Counted from the first letter of the stretch, positions 53,208-61,364 are shown. The stretch: DNA of 64,000 nt from Enterobacter hormaechei subsp. hoffmannii (GCF_001729745.1 NZ_CP017186.1:3286001-3350000), one strand, 5' to 3'. Notes: a model not told the origin generated them from the sequence alone. Numbers and translations: made by a program.

Positions 53208-55421
53208 GTGGGTATTTCTTACGCTTATCCGTGGAATACTCCACGGTCGGCAATAGCCAGCCCATATCTTACCTATGACCAACAGTACCGCCGCGACCGT
53301 ATGTTCGCGGCTTTGCTGCATGCGAGAAAAGTGCTTTCTCTCCAGCCCGAGTGCGTGCGCTTTGACGTTTATCGCACCGCGGCGGTGCTGGAGCAAAGTC
53401 AGGGCAGTCAACGAGCCAATGCCTTTTTAATCAGCTTTTGTAAAAAGGCACTGCCGCGTCTTGAACTGGTTGCAAAAAAATATGAGTGCACAGGTATCAA
53501 TAGCAAGGTATCAGCCGCTGTCTTTGGTGGTCATTTCGATACTGAGCTTATGCAGTATCTGGCATCACGTATGGTCAATATGGTCGCCAGATATAACCGA
53601 CTTCCGGATATGGCGCGCGCCGATATTGACCTGCTGGCCGCTGATATCGCTAATTTCATTCGCGCTGAGCTGGCGAACATTGATGACTCTGACTTTGGTG
53701 AGTTCAGGACACTTTATGCCTGGTATATGCACGCCGGTTTTATCACTCAGCAATTTAATGTAACTCCCCCCAAGTGGGAGCGAGTGATTAATAAAGTTTT
53801 CGATAAAAATGATATCGCACCAGCAGTAATCCGTATGTTTACCGAGACATGGTGGCGTGGCCGTCTACGACGCATTGCGGCGTCATGGCGCGAACATCTG
53901 CAAATTGCAGTCGGCAACGTCAGTAAGAAACGACACGCCTACGCGAGTAAAAACTGCGTGACCGACTGGCGTGAGCAGAAGCGCCGCACGCGTGAATTTC
54001 TCAAGGGTCTGGATCTCGAAGACGAAGACGGCAACCGCATCAGCCTGATTGAAAAATATGATGGCTCGGTCGCCAACCCTGCGATACGTCGCTGCGAGCT
54101 GATGACCCGCATCCGTGGGTTTGAAAATATCTGCAATGAGCTCGGATACGTCGGGGAGTTTTACACCCTGACTGCACCGTCTAAATATCACGCCACGACT
54201 AAAGCGGGATACCGTAACAGCAAATGGAACGGTGCCAGCCCGTCTGACACGCAGAGCTATCTCACCGGCCTTTGGGCGCGCATTCGCGCCAAGCTGCACC
54301 GGGAAGAAATCCGCATTTTCGGCATACGTGTTGCCGAGCCTCATCACGACGGGACGCCGCACTGGCACATGCTTATGTTCATGTTGCCGGAAGACGTCGA
54401 GCGCGTGCGCCTCATTATTCGTGATTATGCGTGGGAGGAAGACCGCCACGAACTGAGAAGCGATAAAGCCAAAAAAGCGCGCTTTCATGCCGAGGCCATT
54501 GACCCGGAAAAGGGCAGCGCTACCGGCTATATTGCTAAATACATTTCGAAAAACATCGACGGCTATGCACTCGATGGTGAAACCGATGACGAAAGCGGTG
54601 AGCTGCTGAAAGAGACTGCTCCCGCTGTTTCAGCATGGGCGGCACGCTGGCACATCCGTCAGTTTCAGTTTATCGGCGGTGCGCCGGTGACGGTCTACCG
54701 TGAGTTGCGTCGCCTCGCTGATACAGAGACTGCCCACGGCCTGAGCGTTGAGTTTGCCGCCGTTCATGATGCCGCTGACGCCGGTGACTGGGCTGGTTAC
54801 GTAAATGCGCAGGGTGGTCCGTTTGTCCGTCGCGATGATTTGCAGGTACGCACGCTGTATGAACCGCGCGCCGAGTTTAACCAGTATGGTGAGGAAACAG
54901 TCTGCATCCGTGGCGTGTACGATTCCGCTATCGGTGCCGGCACCCCTATTTTAACCCGGCTCACGCAGTGGAAAATTGTACCGAAGCGTGCCGTTGATTT
55001 GGCCGTTGACGTTAAGGGCGCTCCTGCGCCCTCTCGGAGTTCTGTCAATAACTGTACGGGAAGCGAAAGCGATCCACCGATACTGGATTTATCAAAACCA
55101 CTCAGTAGGCGTGAAAGACGAGAGCTGACGAACCGACTCAGAAAGCAAAAGCCAGCAATACGGCGAAAATTCATCCACGGAACGGGTGAGCAAAACGCAG
55201 CTTTAGCGAAAATTATTGACGAGGTACACCTCACGACCGGAATCACTATTAGCCGGGGCGAAGCTCTGCACCTGATTGCAGGTGGTAAAAGTTGCATTAA
55301 CGGAAAATGGCGCAGGGGAACTGCATGCGGCGAACTCCTGAGAGCGACCCCTTCTTACGAATCGAAAAGCAGAAACATTCTTGAAAGAGTCGCGACGCTG
55401 GCGCAAGCAGCACAAAATTGA
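53208..55421 (+). CDS. A: Replication initiation endonuclease gpA (HUH)
   Basis: P2-type rolling-circle initiator, 737 residues from a GTG start two bases after the preceding stop. HUH motif HWHMLMF (H385, H387) and the paired-tyrosine motif YIAKYISKN (Y441, Y445) are intact. P2 gpA nicks at an origin inside its own gene. No P2 gene B (helicase loader) homolog was seen upstream, so helicase loading may use the host or a different factor. Confidence 0.93.
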   Translation: MGISYAYPWNTPRSAIASPYLTYDQQYRRDRMFAALLHARKVLSLQPECVRFDVYRTAAVLEQSQGSQRANAFLISFCKKALPRLELVAKKYECTGINSKVSAAVFGGHFDTELMQYLASRMVNMVARYNRLPDMARADIDLLAADIANFIRAELANIDDSDFGEFRTLYAWYMHAGFITQQFNVTPPKWERVINKVFDKNDIAPAVIRMFTETWWRGRLRRIAASWREHLQIAVGNVSKKRHAYASKNCVTDWREQKRRTREFLKGLDLEDEDGNRISLIEKYDGSVANPAIRRCELMTRIRGFENICNELGYVGEFYTLTAPSKYHATTKAGYRNSKWNGASPSDTQSYLTGLWARIRAKLHREEIRIFGIRVAEPHHDGTPHWHMLMFMLPEDVERVRLIIRDYAWEEDRHELRSDKAKKARFHAEAIDPEKGSATGYIAKYISKNIDGYALDGETDDESGELLKETAPAVSAWAARWHIRQFQFIGGAPVTVYRELRRLADTETAHGLSVEFAAVHDAADAGDWAGYVNAQGGPFVRRDDLQVRTLYEPRAEFNQYGEETVCIRGVYDSAIGAGTPILTRLTQWKIVPKRAVDLAVDVKGAPAPSRSSVNNCTGSESDPPILDLSKPLSRRERRELTNRLRKQKPAIRRKFIHGTGEQNAALAKIIDEVHLTTGITISRGEALHLIAGGKSCINGKWRRGTACGELLRATPSYESKSRNILERVATLAQAAQN

Positions 55422-55496
55422 CACTCTATCTGTTTTCATATCAGACACATACAGCAGAGCTTTAGAAATTATTTTTTCTTTCATTTTCCTTTTCAA

Positions 55497-55528
55497 TTGT
55501 TATACTGGATGCATATACAGTATTTTTT
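55497..55528 (+). promoter_or_regulatory. SOS promoter 1 with LexA box
   Basis: TACTGGATGCATATACAGTA (55503-55522) matches the LexA consensus TACTGTATATATATACAGTA at most positions, with the CTG-N10-CAG core. It lies in the spacer of TTGTTA (55497-55502) and TATTTT (55521-55526), so LexA would block the promoter directly. Confidence 0.85.
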
Positions 55529-55543
55529 AGAGGGAGGAATTTG

Positions 55544-55726
55544 ATGGTTGCAGAACATTTCAACCAAGCACAACATAAATGGGCTTGTGTACAATTTATC
55601 GCCGAGGTGTCGCTAATTGCGAATTGTAAGTCTTCTGACCTCAAGCTTGCCCTCTCCATCATTGCCGATTTAGCCAGCAGGGAAAACGACAAAGAAGAAA
55701 GCGATATTTTTTATGAGGTTCAGTAA
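55544..55726 (+). CDS. Small SOS-controlled phage protein, unknown
   Basis: 60 residues from ATG GTT GCA behind a GGGAGG Shine-Dalgarno; two helices predicted (QAQHKWACVQFIAEVSLIA; DLKLALSIIADLASREND). First gene under LexA-box promoter 1 and 3 bases before the DinI-like gene. In phage 186 the LexA-controlled antirepressor Tum has a DinI-like C-terminus; this pair could be a split equivalent (inference). I do not recognise a family with confidence. Confidence 0.7.
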   Translation: MVAEHFNQAQHKWACVQFIAEVSLIANCKSSDLKLALSIIADLASRENDKEESDIFYEVQ

Positions 55727-55729
55727 GTT

Positions 55730-55960
55730 ATGATAATTAACATCACTCTAACCCCTGTTCAAAACTTAGACGACACTAGGCTCAAATCGCTCGAGAAAGA
55801 ACTCAATCGGAGAGTGAAAAATACATTCCCCTCCTCTACCGTCGTTGTCCAAAAAGGATCCATACCAAAAATCGACATTAAGGGTTTCCCGAGCGACTCA
55901 GACCGAGAACGATTGGGCATTATTTTTGAGGATGTCTGGCAGGACGTGACATGGCATTAG
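55730..55960 (+). CDS. DinI-like family protein
   Basis: 76 residues with the DinI fold signature: LKSLEKELNRRVKNTFPSSTV, then KIDIKGFPSDSDRERLGIIFEDVWQ. DinI modulates RecA filament activity and LexA/UmuD cleavage; in 186 the DinI-like part of Tum goes with prophage induction by SOS. Second gene of the LexA-controlled unit. Confidence 0.85.
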   Translation: MIINITLTPVQNLDDTRLKSLEKELNRRVKNTFPSSTVVVQKGSIPKIDIKGFPSDSDRERLGIIFEDVWQDVTWH

Positions 55961-56044
55961 CCATATGAAGACTAAGCACTAACTTTTAACCCCATGTTTG
56001 ATACCATGGGGTTGTTTTTTATGGGGATTACACAAAGGAAAATC

Positions 56045-56776
56045 ATGGATACCGTAATAGCATTTTTATCTCTGGCTCTTTTTATTGCTTTTATCGTGGG
56101 GTTAATCAAGCCATCGCTGGTTCGAATGCCGAACCGTAAGCGATCCACTGCGTTTTATCTCGGTGGATGTCTGGCGCTGGGCGTTATTGGCTCAATCTTA
56201 TGGCCGACTCAGAATAGTCAGCCTGTGCCACAAACTAATGCACCAGCGGTAAAAGCGGAACCGGTAACGCAAGCATTTGAGTACGCAGACCTAACGCTCA
56301 AAGAATATCGCAACGAACCAAAGCAAACTCGGCACGATATTGTTAAAGGCTATGTTGGTTACAAAGGTGTACCGGCCAGCTCTGCTGATGCCTTTTATGC
56401 CTGTATGAGTGAGTACACTTTTACTAAAGATGATGCGTTAACACTCGGTGATGTGTTGGGGTGGTGTTTCAACTACTACGAGAAGGATCCACAGTCACTG
56501 AATAATAAAATCAACCTTGACACATTTCAGGGTAATTTCAGCGGTTGGGATGGTTCATACCGACCGTTGGAAAAGCTGATAAAAGCCAGCATGAATGATG
56601 ATTCCTCTTATAAGCATGTTTCAACGGTCTATCATCTGATTTTGAATAAAGACCCGCATGCCATTGTTAAAACAACGTTTCGTGGCACCAATGCTTATGG
56701 TGGGGTGGTCAAACAGACTGTAGCGGCTCGCGTTAACGTGCGAACGGGTGAGGTCGATTCGATACTCGACAATTAA
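56045..56776 (+). CDS. Two-helix membrane protein in accessory region, unknown
   Basis: 243 residues from MDTVIAFLSLALF (Shine-Dalgarno AAAGGA); a start 17 codons earlier is possible. Two N-terminal membrane helices (about 3-22 and 36-53), a Pro/Thr-rich linker, then a soluble domain. Its C-terminal part (FSGWDGSYRPLEKLIKASM...FRGTNAYGGVVKQTVAARV) resembles a module I have seen in many prophage and plasmid proteins without a known role. It occupies the P2 tin/old position, so superinfection exclusion or lysogenic conversion is possible (inference). Confidence 0.75.
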   Translation: MDTVIAFLSLALFIAFIVGLIKPSLVRMPNRKRSTAFYLGGCLALGVIGSILWPTQNSQPVPQTNAPAVKAEPVTQAFEYADLTLKEYRNEPKQTRHDIVKGYVGYKGVPASSADAFYACMSEYTFTKDDALTLGDVLGWCFNYYEKDPQSLNNKINLDTFQGNFSGWDGSYRPLEKLIKASMNDDSSYKHVSTVYHLILNKDPHAIVKTTFRGTNAYGGVVKQTVAARVNVRTGEVDSILDN

Positions 56777-56788
56777 GCAACAAAATGA

Positions 56789-56830
56789 CAAACGCCACCG
56801 GTGCTGAAACTTGTTTTCAGTGCCGGTGGT
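56789..56830 (+). terminator. Hairpin after the membrane protein gene
   Basis: The CCACCGG...CCGGTGG arms with inner CTGAAA...TTTTCAG pairing form a long imperfect hairpin just past the stop at 56776. T-run absent, so it may be a terminator helper or mRNA end stabiliser. Confidence 0.5.
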
Positions 56831-56880
56831 GTTGAACAACGAGCCCGGCGAGGCGTTAGCGTTTACCCCGGATATCTGCT

Positions 56881-56911
56881 AAAAGACTGTATGCATATAC
56901 AGTCTTTTTTT
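56881..56911 (+). promoter_or_regulatory. SOS promoter 2 LexA box that is also a terminator-like hairpin
   Basis: GACTGTATGCATATACAGTC (56885-56904) is a near-consensus LexA site. The surrounding AAAAGACTGTAT-GCAT-ATACAGTCTTTT is a perfect 12-bp stem with a 4-base loop followed by three more T residues, the form of an intrinsic terminator. The box is 19 bases before the next ATG. Confidence 0.8.
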
Positions 56912-56922
56912 ATGGGGGTTAT

Positions 56923-57180
56923 ATGGGCGTCAAAGACTCGAAATTTCAGGTTGTCTATCGTGGTGAGGTTTTAGAGCACTTTAAGCCGGGCGGGTGGGTA
57001 TTCTTTCAGCGACCCAAAGAGTGCGGCGGTGGGTACTGGTTAGGACGCACATATCACGATGTTTTCATGATTGAATATGAGCGGCCTTTATCGCTGAACG
57101 AGGGAATGCAATATCTGCTCTTAATGGATGAGGTCGGGTCGAAAAGTGACGAATTTATAACGAATTTTTCGCTGTTTTAG
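56923..57180 (+). CDS. Unrecognised 85-residue SOS-associated protein
   Basis: 85 residues after a GGGGG Shine-Dalgarno. Aromatic- and glycine-rich mid-part (GGWVFFQRPKECGGGYWLGRTYHDVFMIEYERPLS) looks like a small beta-rich fold; one cysteine; no signal or membrane helix. No family recognised. Sits under LexA box 2, immediately before the cos region, an accessory slot in P2-like phages. Confidence 0.65.
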   Translation: MGVKDSKFQVVYRGEVLEHFKPGGWVFFQRPKECGGGYWLGRTYHDVFMIEYERPLSLNEGMQYLLLMDEVGSKSDEFITNFSLF

Positions 57181-57307
57181 CGGCGCATGCATCAGGTGCA
57201 TGAGTTTGCATTCGTTTTTTACTCCAGTTTTTGCCAGCCAGCGCAAGTGCTGGCGCGGCTCGGGGCTGATGATGCACCTGCATTAAAAGCGCCCCGTTAA
57301 GCGCGCA
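57181..57307. other. Structured noncoding region left of cos
   Basis: Contains hairpins CATGCA-tcagg-TGCATG (57186-57202) and GCCAGC-gcaagt-GCTGGC (57237-57254), plus CAGGTGCAT (57193-57201) that can instead pair with ATGCACCTG (57272-57280), giving alternative folds. Likely cosB/terminase recognition elements; an RNA role cannot be excluded. No gene. Confidence 0.6.
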
Positions 57308-57326
57308 GGCGAGGCGGGGATAGCAC
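57308..57326. other. P2-type cos site (19-bp cohesive end)
   Basis: GGCGAGGCGGGGATAGCAC differs by a single base from the P2/P4 cohesive end as I recall it (GGCGAGGCGGGGAAAGCAC). It lies between the accessory genes and gene Q, exactly where P2 linear DNA ends meet. Terminase (gpM/gpP) would cut here. Confidence 0.88.
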
Positions 57327-57492
57327 TGCGCGCCAGACGTGGTGACAGGATTTATTTTACGCGTCTGTGCGCGTCGTGGTGGCGCGCTGTTATGTGAGGT
57401 CGGTTAATGAGGTGGTGTCGTGGTTGCGCCGCGTGTGCGGCGTCTGGCTCGCTCTGAGGGGATGCCGCCCGGAGGCGGCATTTAGGCGGGGG
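57327..57492. other. Noncoding region between cos and Q with terminator hairpins
   Basis: GC-rich stretch with hairpins CGCCGC-gtgt-GCGGCG (57427-57442) and ATGCCGCC-cgga-GGCGGCAT (57462-57481). The second is 11 bases beyond the Q stop on the minus strand and probably terminates the leftward P-Q transcript. No gene. Confidence 0.55.
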
Positions 57493-58518
57493 TTACTCAG
57501 TTTCGATGTTGTAATCCTTAAAGCGGATCACCTCTAAACCGAGCCATTCATTGATTTCCTTGAAACGCTCCTGCAACGGCGTCAGTTCGTTACGCACAAA
57601 CACCCGCGCCACCTTCTCGATATCACCCATTGAGCCGATATTCTCGGGCTTGCCGCCCATAAGCTGGAACGGTACGCGGTGCGCATCGAGCAGGTCGGCG
57701 GCGCTCACCTTTTTGATGTTGAAAAAATCGTCCTTTGTGGCGACTTCACTCAGCGGCACTATCTTGATGCCGTCCGGTTTCCCGTTCGGGGCATAGAAAA
57801 ACAGGTTTTTGAAATTCCCGAGCCCTTTCGAGTCTCGCATCGCGGAGCGCAGCGCCTCGACGTCTGTGCTGCTCTGCGCCGCGTCGGTGACGTACATGAT
57901 GTAACCCGCGTGCGCGCCGTTCTGGTAATACTTGCGACGAAACAGCGTGGCGGATTCATTCAGCCAGGCTGAATTAAGCGCGCTAAGGTATTCCGGCATC
58001 CCGTAGAGCTCCTGATTGATGTCGGGCTCAAGCAGATGACAGACTGAGCCGGGGGCGAACTGGTGCGGGTGCGTGAAGTCCGACACGTACCAGTAAACCC
58101 CATCCTCGACACCCCGGCGGGTGTATTTGGCCGGAGAGGTTTCAAGCTTCATGAGCTGGCCGGTCACGCTCATGCGCTTCTCAAGATAGCCGTTAGCAAA
58201 AACCAGATAATCGAGCACAAGGCGGCTGAAATCCTGCCGTGAAAGCAACGGATGCGGGATGTAGGTGCTCGTCAGGATATTACGCTTCACGTAAATCGGG
58301 GAGCTGTGATGCACGGCGGCGCGCAGGCTTTTCGCCAGCCCGGAGAAGTTGACCGGCGGCTCGTACCATTTGCCGTTATTGATGCACTCGACATAGTCGA
58401 GGATATCGCGGCGATCCAGAACGGGTGACGGCTCGCCAAAGGTGAACGCCTCCATTTTCTGCGGTGCGCTGGCGGTCATGTTGGTCTGTTTTGGCTGTTT
58501 CTTTTGGCGTTTTTTCAT
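57493..58518 (-). CDS. Q: Phage portal protein gpQ
   Basis: Portal vertex subunit through which DNA enters and leaves the head. 341 residues (P2 gpQ 344). Sequence features of PBSX/P2 portal proteins: EPPVNFSGLAKSLRAAVHHSSPIY, PEYLSALNSAWLNESATLFRRKYYQNGAHAG, MGGKPENIGSMGDIEKVARVF. Transcribed leftward with P; 1 base follows the P stop. Confidence 0.95.
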   Translation of the reverse strand: MKKRQKKQPKQTNMTASAPQKMEAFTFGEPSPVLDRRDILDYVECINNGKWYEPPVNFSGLAKSLRAAVHHSSPIYVKRNILTSTYIPHPLLSRQDFSRLVLDYLVFANGYLEKRMSVTGQLMKLETSPAKYTRRGVEDGVYWYVSDFTHPHQFAPGSVCHLLEPDINQELYGMPEYLSALNSAWLNESATLFRRKYYQNGAHAGYIMYVTDAAQSSTDVEALRSAMRDSKGLGNFKNLFFYAPNGKPDGIKIVPLSEVATKDDFFNIKKVSAADLLDAHRVPFQLMGGKPENIGSMGDIEKVARVFVRNELTPLQERFKEINEWLGLEVIRFKDYNIETE

Positions 58519-58519
58519 C

Positions 58520-60289
58520 TTAATTGATATCCAGAATCGAGGTTGAATGCATACCGCTACCGGCGGAAAGTGGCTCGTTTAACAGGGCGTGCATGGTCGC
58601 CCATGCGATATCCGCGTGGCTGGCTTCCTCACTGCGGCTGGCTTCATAGGTGGCACTGCGACCGCTGCTGGTCATGGTTTTGCGGATAGCCATGAATGAC
58701 TGCGTGATGTCGGTCGCACCGGCGTCATACTCCAGACACCCGCGTCGGATGGTGTCTTTCGCTTTCAGCACCATTGCGGTTTTCATTTCCGGTGTGTAGC
58801 GGATAGCGCGCGCTGCCGGGAAGAATGAACGCACGAGCTGGTAAACCCCCTGGCCGATGCCGGTCGCATCGATGCCGATATAGTCGACGGTGTATTTCTC
58901 GGTCAGCGCACGGATGGCCTCGGCCTGCGCGGCAAAATCCATGCCTTTCCACTGATGACGCTCAAGGATGCGGAACTTGCCACCGGCAACCAGTGGCGGA
59001 GCCAGCACCGCACAGCCTGCGCTGTCGCCGGTATGTGACGGGTCGTAGCCAATCCAGACCGGGCGCCAGTTAAACGGACGGTCAGCAAACGGCTCGAAGT
59101 CCTCCCATTCTTCCATCGCATCGACCATGCAACGCTGGAGCTCCTCGAACGGGAATACCGACGCCTTATCGTCGACGAACTCACACATAAACAGGTTACG
59201 GAAGTCATCCGCGCTGTTTTCCTGTCTGAGCTGGTCGAGGTTAAACAGGGTACAGCCCCCGGCGAGCGCGTCCTCAATGGTGACAATCTGCCGCCACTGG
59301 CCGTCCCCGCATAACATGCCCCCGGCAAGCGCCTGATGACTGATATCGATGTCGACACGTTCGTCGCGGTTACTGCGTCCCCGGTTAAACAGCTCCCCTG
59401 ACCAGAACGGATAAGCGCCGTGCGCCAGCGTCGACGGCGTCGAAAAATAGGTTGTGCGCAGGTGCGACTGCGACGCCATACCGGAGGCGACTTTTCGCAG
59501 CTTCTGGAAATTGGGTATCCAGAAAATTTCATCGACGTACAGGTCGCCGTTGTGACTCTGCGCAGTGTTGGAATTGGTACCGAGGAAAATCAGCTCTGCG
59601 CCGTTGTTGCCGATGACAATCGGGTCGCCTGACAGGTCGACGTCGACCAGACGCGCAAAAGCGATGATGTACTTACGGAAAACGTAAGCCTGCGTTTTAC
59701 TGGCGGATAAAAAAATCTGGTTTTGCCCGGTCTTAAGGGCGCGCAGGAGCGCCTCACGCGCAAAGTAGAACGTTGCGCCAATCTGGCGCGATTTCAGGAT
59801 GTGGCGGATGCGGTGCTCTAACCCGGCTTTATGCCACCTGAGCTGATACTCAAAGGACTGGTCAAAGAAAATCTCTTCCAGCTTTTCAATCGCTTCTTCA
59901 CTGAAGAAATTACGTTTCGGCTTTTTGCGATCCCCTTTGTTGCGGCTGGCAATGTTGGGGTTTAAATCCACCTCGTTTCCGGTCTGGCTGTAGCGGTTCA
60001 CGCGCGCGAGGCGCTCCATCTGTCGCGACAGAAAATCAGCGACCTTAAAGTCGTGCGGCGTCAGGTCGGGCTTGGCGTAAAGCTGGATGAGGCGCGCCTC
60101 TAACGTCGATTCAACGCGGTTAATCGGCGCGGTTTCCTCCCATCCATCACGCTGTTTCCAGCTCTGCACCGTGGGGCGCTTGAGTTGCAGCATGTCGCAG
60201 ATTTGCGGCACGGCGAACCCCTGCCAGTACAACAGCCGCGCCTGTCGTCGAGGGTCATTGAGTAGTGAAAGGTCAGTTGAAATGGTCAT
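58520..60289 (-). CDS. P: Terminase large (ATPase) subunit gpP
   Basis: DNA packaging motor of 589 residues (P2 gpP 590). N-terminal HTH (YWQGFAVPQICDMLQLKRPTVQSW) followed by the terminase ATPase region (HILKSRQIGATFYFAREAL; DLYVDEIFWIPNF Walker B-like), and a nuclease-like C-terminal part (WIGYDPSHTGDSAG). With gpM it cuts cos and fills the prohead. First gene of the leftward P-Q unit. Confidence 0.95.
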   Translation of the reverse strand: MTISTDLSLLNDPRRQARLLYWQGFAVPQICDMLQLKRPTVQSWKQRDGWEETAPINRVESTLEARLIQLYAKPDLTPHDFKVADFLSRQMERLARVNRYSQTGNEVDLNPNIASRNKGDRKKPKRNFFSEEAIEKLEEIFFDQSFEYQLRWHKAGLEHRIRHILKSRQIGATFYFAREALLRALKTGQNQIFLSASKTQAYVFRKYIIAFARLVDVDLSGDPIVIGNNGAELIFLGTNSNTAQSHNGDLYVDEIFWIPNFQKLRKVASGMASQSHLRTTYFSTPSTLAHGAYPFWSGELFNRGRSNRDERVDIDISHQALAGGMLCGDGQWRQIVTIEDALAGGCTLFNLDQLRQENSADDFRNLFMCEFVDDKASVFPFEELQRCMVDAMEEWEDFEPFADRPFNWRPVWIGYDPSHTGDSAGCAVLAPPLVAGGKFRILERHQWKGMDFAAQAEAIRALTEKYTVDYIGIDATGIGQGVYQLVRSFFPAARAIRYTPEMKTAMVLKAKDTIRRGCLEYDAGATDITQSFMAIRKTMTSSGRSATYEASRSEEASHADIAWATMHALLNEPLSAGSGMHSTSILDIN

Positions 60290-60454
60290 GCTTACCTCGT
60301 TTTGATGTTACGAGGCAAGGCTAAGTAAATGACCGTGCTTAATCGCTAAACCCCTGTTGTGTCAGGGATTGCACTTCCGCAACAGGTGGCTGATGAGGGT
60401 CTGAGTCGGGAAACTAACCCCGACCCGAAAACCCAACATCAGGACACCTGAACA
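60290..60454. promoter_or_regulatory. Divergent late promoter region P/O with dyads
   Basis: Late promoters for P-Q and O-N-M-L in P2 lie here and need Ogr/Delta activators. A dyad CCTGTTG...CAACAGG (60353-60359/60380-60386) with an inner TTGC-acttcc-GCAA (60369-60382) is visible and is the best activator-site candidate. I could not align an exact Ogr consensus. Confidence 0.45.
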
Positions 60455-61309
60455 ATGGCAAAGAAAGTTTCTAAATGGTTTCGCATCGGCGTCGAGGGTG
60501 ACACCTGCGATGGCCGCGTCATCAGTGCTGATGACATTCAGGAAATGGCCGATACGTTCGACCCGCGCGTCTACGGCTGCCGCATTAACCTCGAACATAT
60601 CCGGGGGCTGCTGCCTGACAGTCTGTTTAAGCGATACGGCGATGTAGTCGAGCTAAAAGCGGAGGTTATCAGCGATGGCTCTGCGCTCGACGGCAAAAAG
60701 GCGTTGTTTGGCAAAATCCAGCCCCTTGACGAGCTGGTCAGCATGGTTAAGGCCGGGCAGAAGGTTTACACCTCCATGGAGATCCGCCCGAATTTTGCCA
60801 ACAGTGGCAAGTGCTATCTGGTTGGCCTCGCCGTCACCGATGACCCGGCAAGCCTCGGCACCGAATACCTTGAATTCTGTAGCCGCGCCACACAAAACCC
60901 GCTCGCCGGTAAAAAAGACCAGCCGGGCGATCTCTTCTCTGTGGCCTCACTGGCTGAGCTGGAATTTGAGGACGTTCCCGACACCATGCTCAACAGCCTG
61001 ACCGACAAGGTTAAGGCTATTTTCAGCCGCAAACAGGCCAGCGACGACGCACGTCTTGCAGATGTGCATGAGGCTGTGACGACCGTTACCGAGCTGGTGC
61101 AAACCAACCTCACCGCCACCAACCAGCGCGTCACCGAGCTTGAGACCGAACTGGCGCAGCTTAAGCAGGACGTGACCAGCAAGGCCGAAGAAAGCGCGCA
61201 GGCGTTTAACGACCTCAAAAACTCCCTCGATAACACCGAAAGCCAGCGCCAGCCGCGCCGCGAGCTTTCTCGTGGTGGTACGGGCGACGAGCTGCTGACC
61301 AACTGCTGA
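60455..61309 (+). CDS. O: Capsid scaffolding protein/protease gpO
   Basis: Internal scaffold and maturation serine protease, 284 residues, equal to P2 gpO. The catalytic triad known for P2 falls at the same positions: D19 (GDTCDGR), H48 (NLEHIRG), S107 (VYTSMEIRP). C-terminal half is a coiled-coil scaffold (VTELETELAQLKQDV). Confidence 0.96.
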   Translation: MAKKVSKWFRIGVEGDTCDGRVISADDIQEMADTFDPRVYGCRINLEHIRGLLPDSLFKRYGDVVELKAEVISDGSALDGKKALFGKIQPLDELVSMVKAGQKVYTSMEIRPNFANSGKCYLVGLAVTDDPASLGTEYLEFCSRATQNPLAGKKDQPGDLFSVASLAELEFEDVPDTMLNSLTDKVKAIFSRKQASDDARLADVHEAVTTVTELVQTNLTATNQRVTELETELAQLKQDVTSKAEESAQAFNDLKNSLDNTESQRQPRRELSRGGTGDELLTNC

Positions 61310-61364
61310 TAACCCGCCGGGCGCGACGCCCGGCCTGATACCTATTACCCGAACAGGAAAAACC

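Noticed and set aside
53883-54488. 201-codon frame antisense to gpA
   Set aside because: Covers the HUH catalytic core of gpA on the opposite strand; no support.
57181-57492. Retron (msr-msd) next to gpA/Q
   Set aside because: Hairpins are present but there is no reverse transcriptase gene anywhere near; a cos site explains the position.
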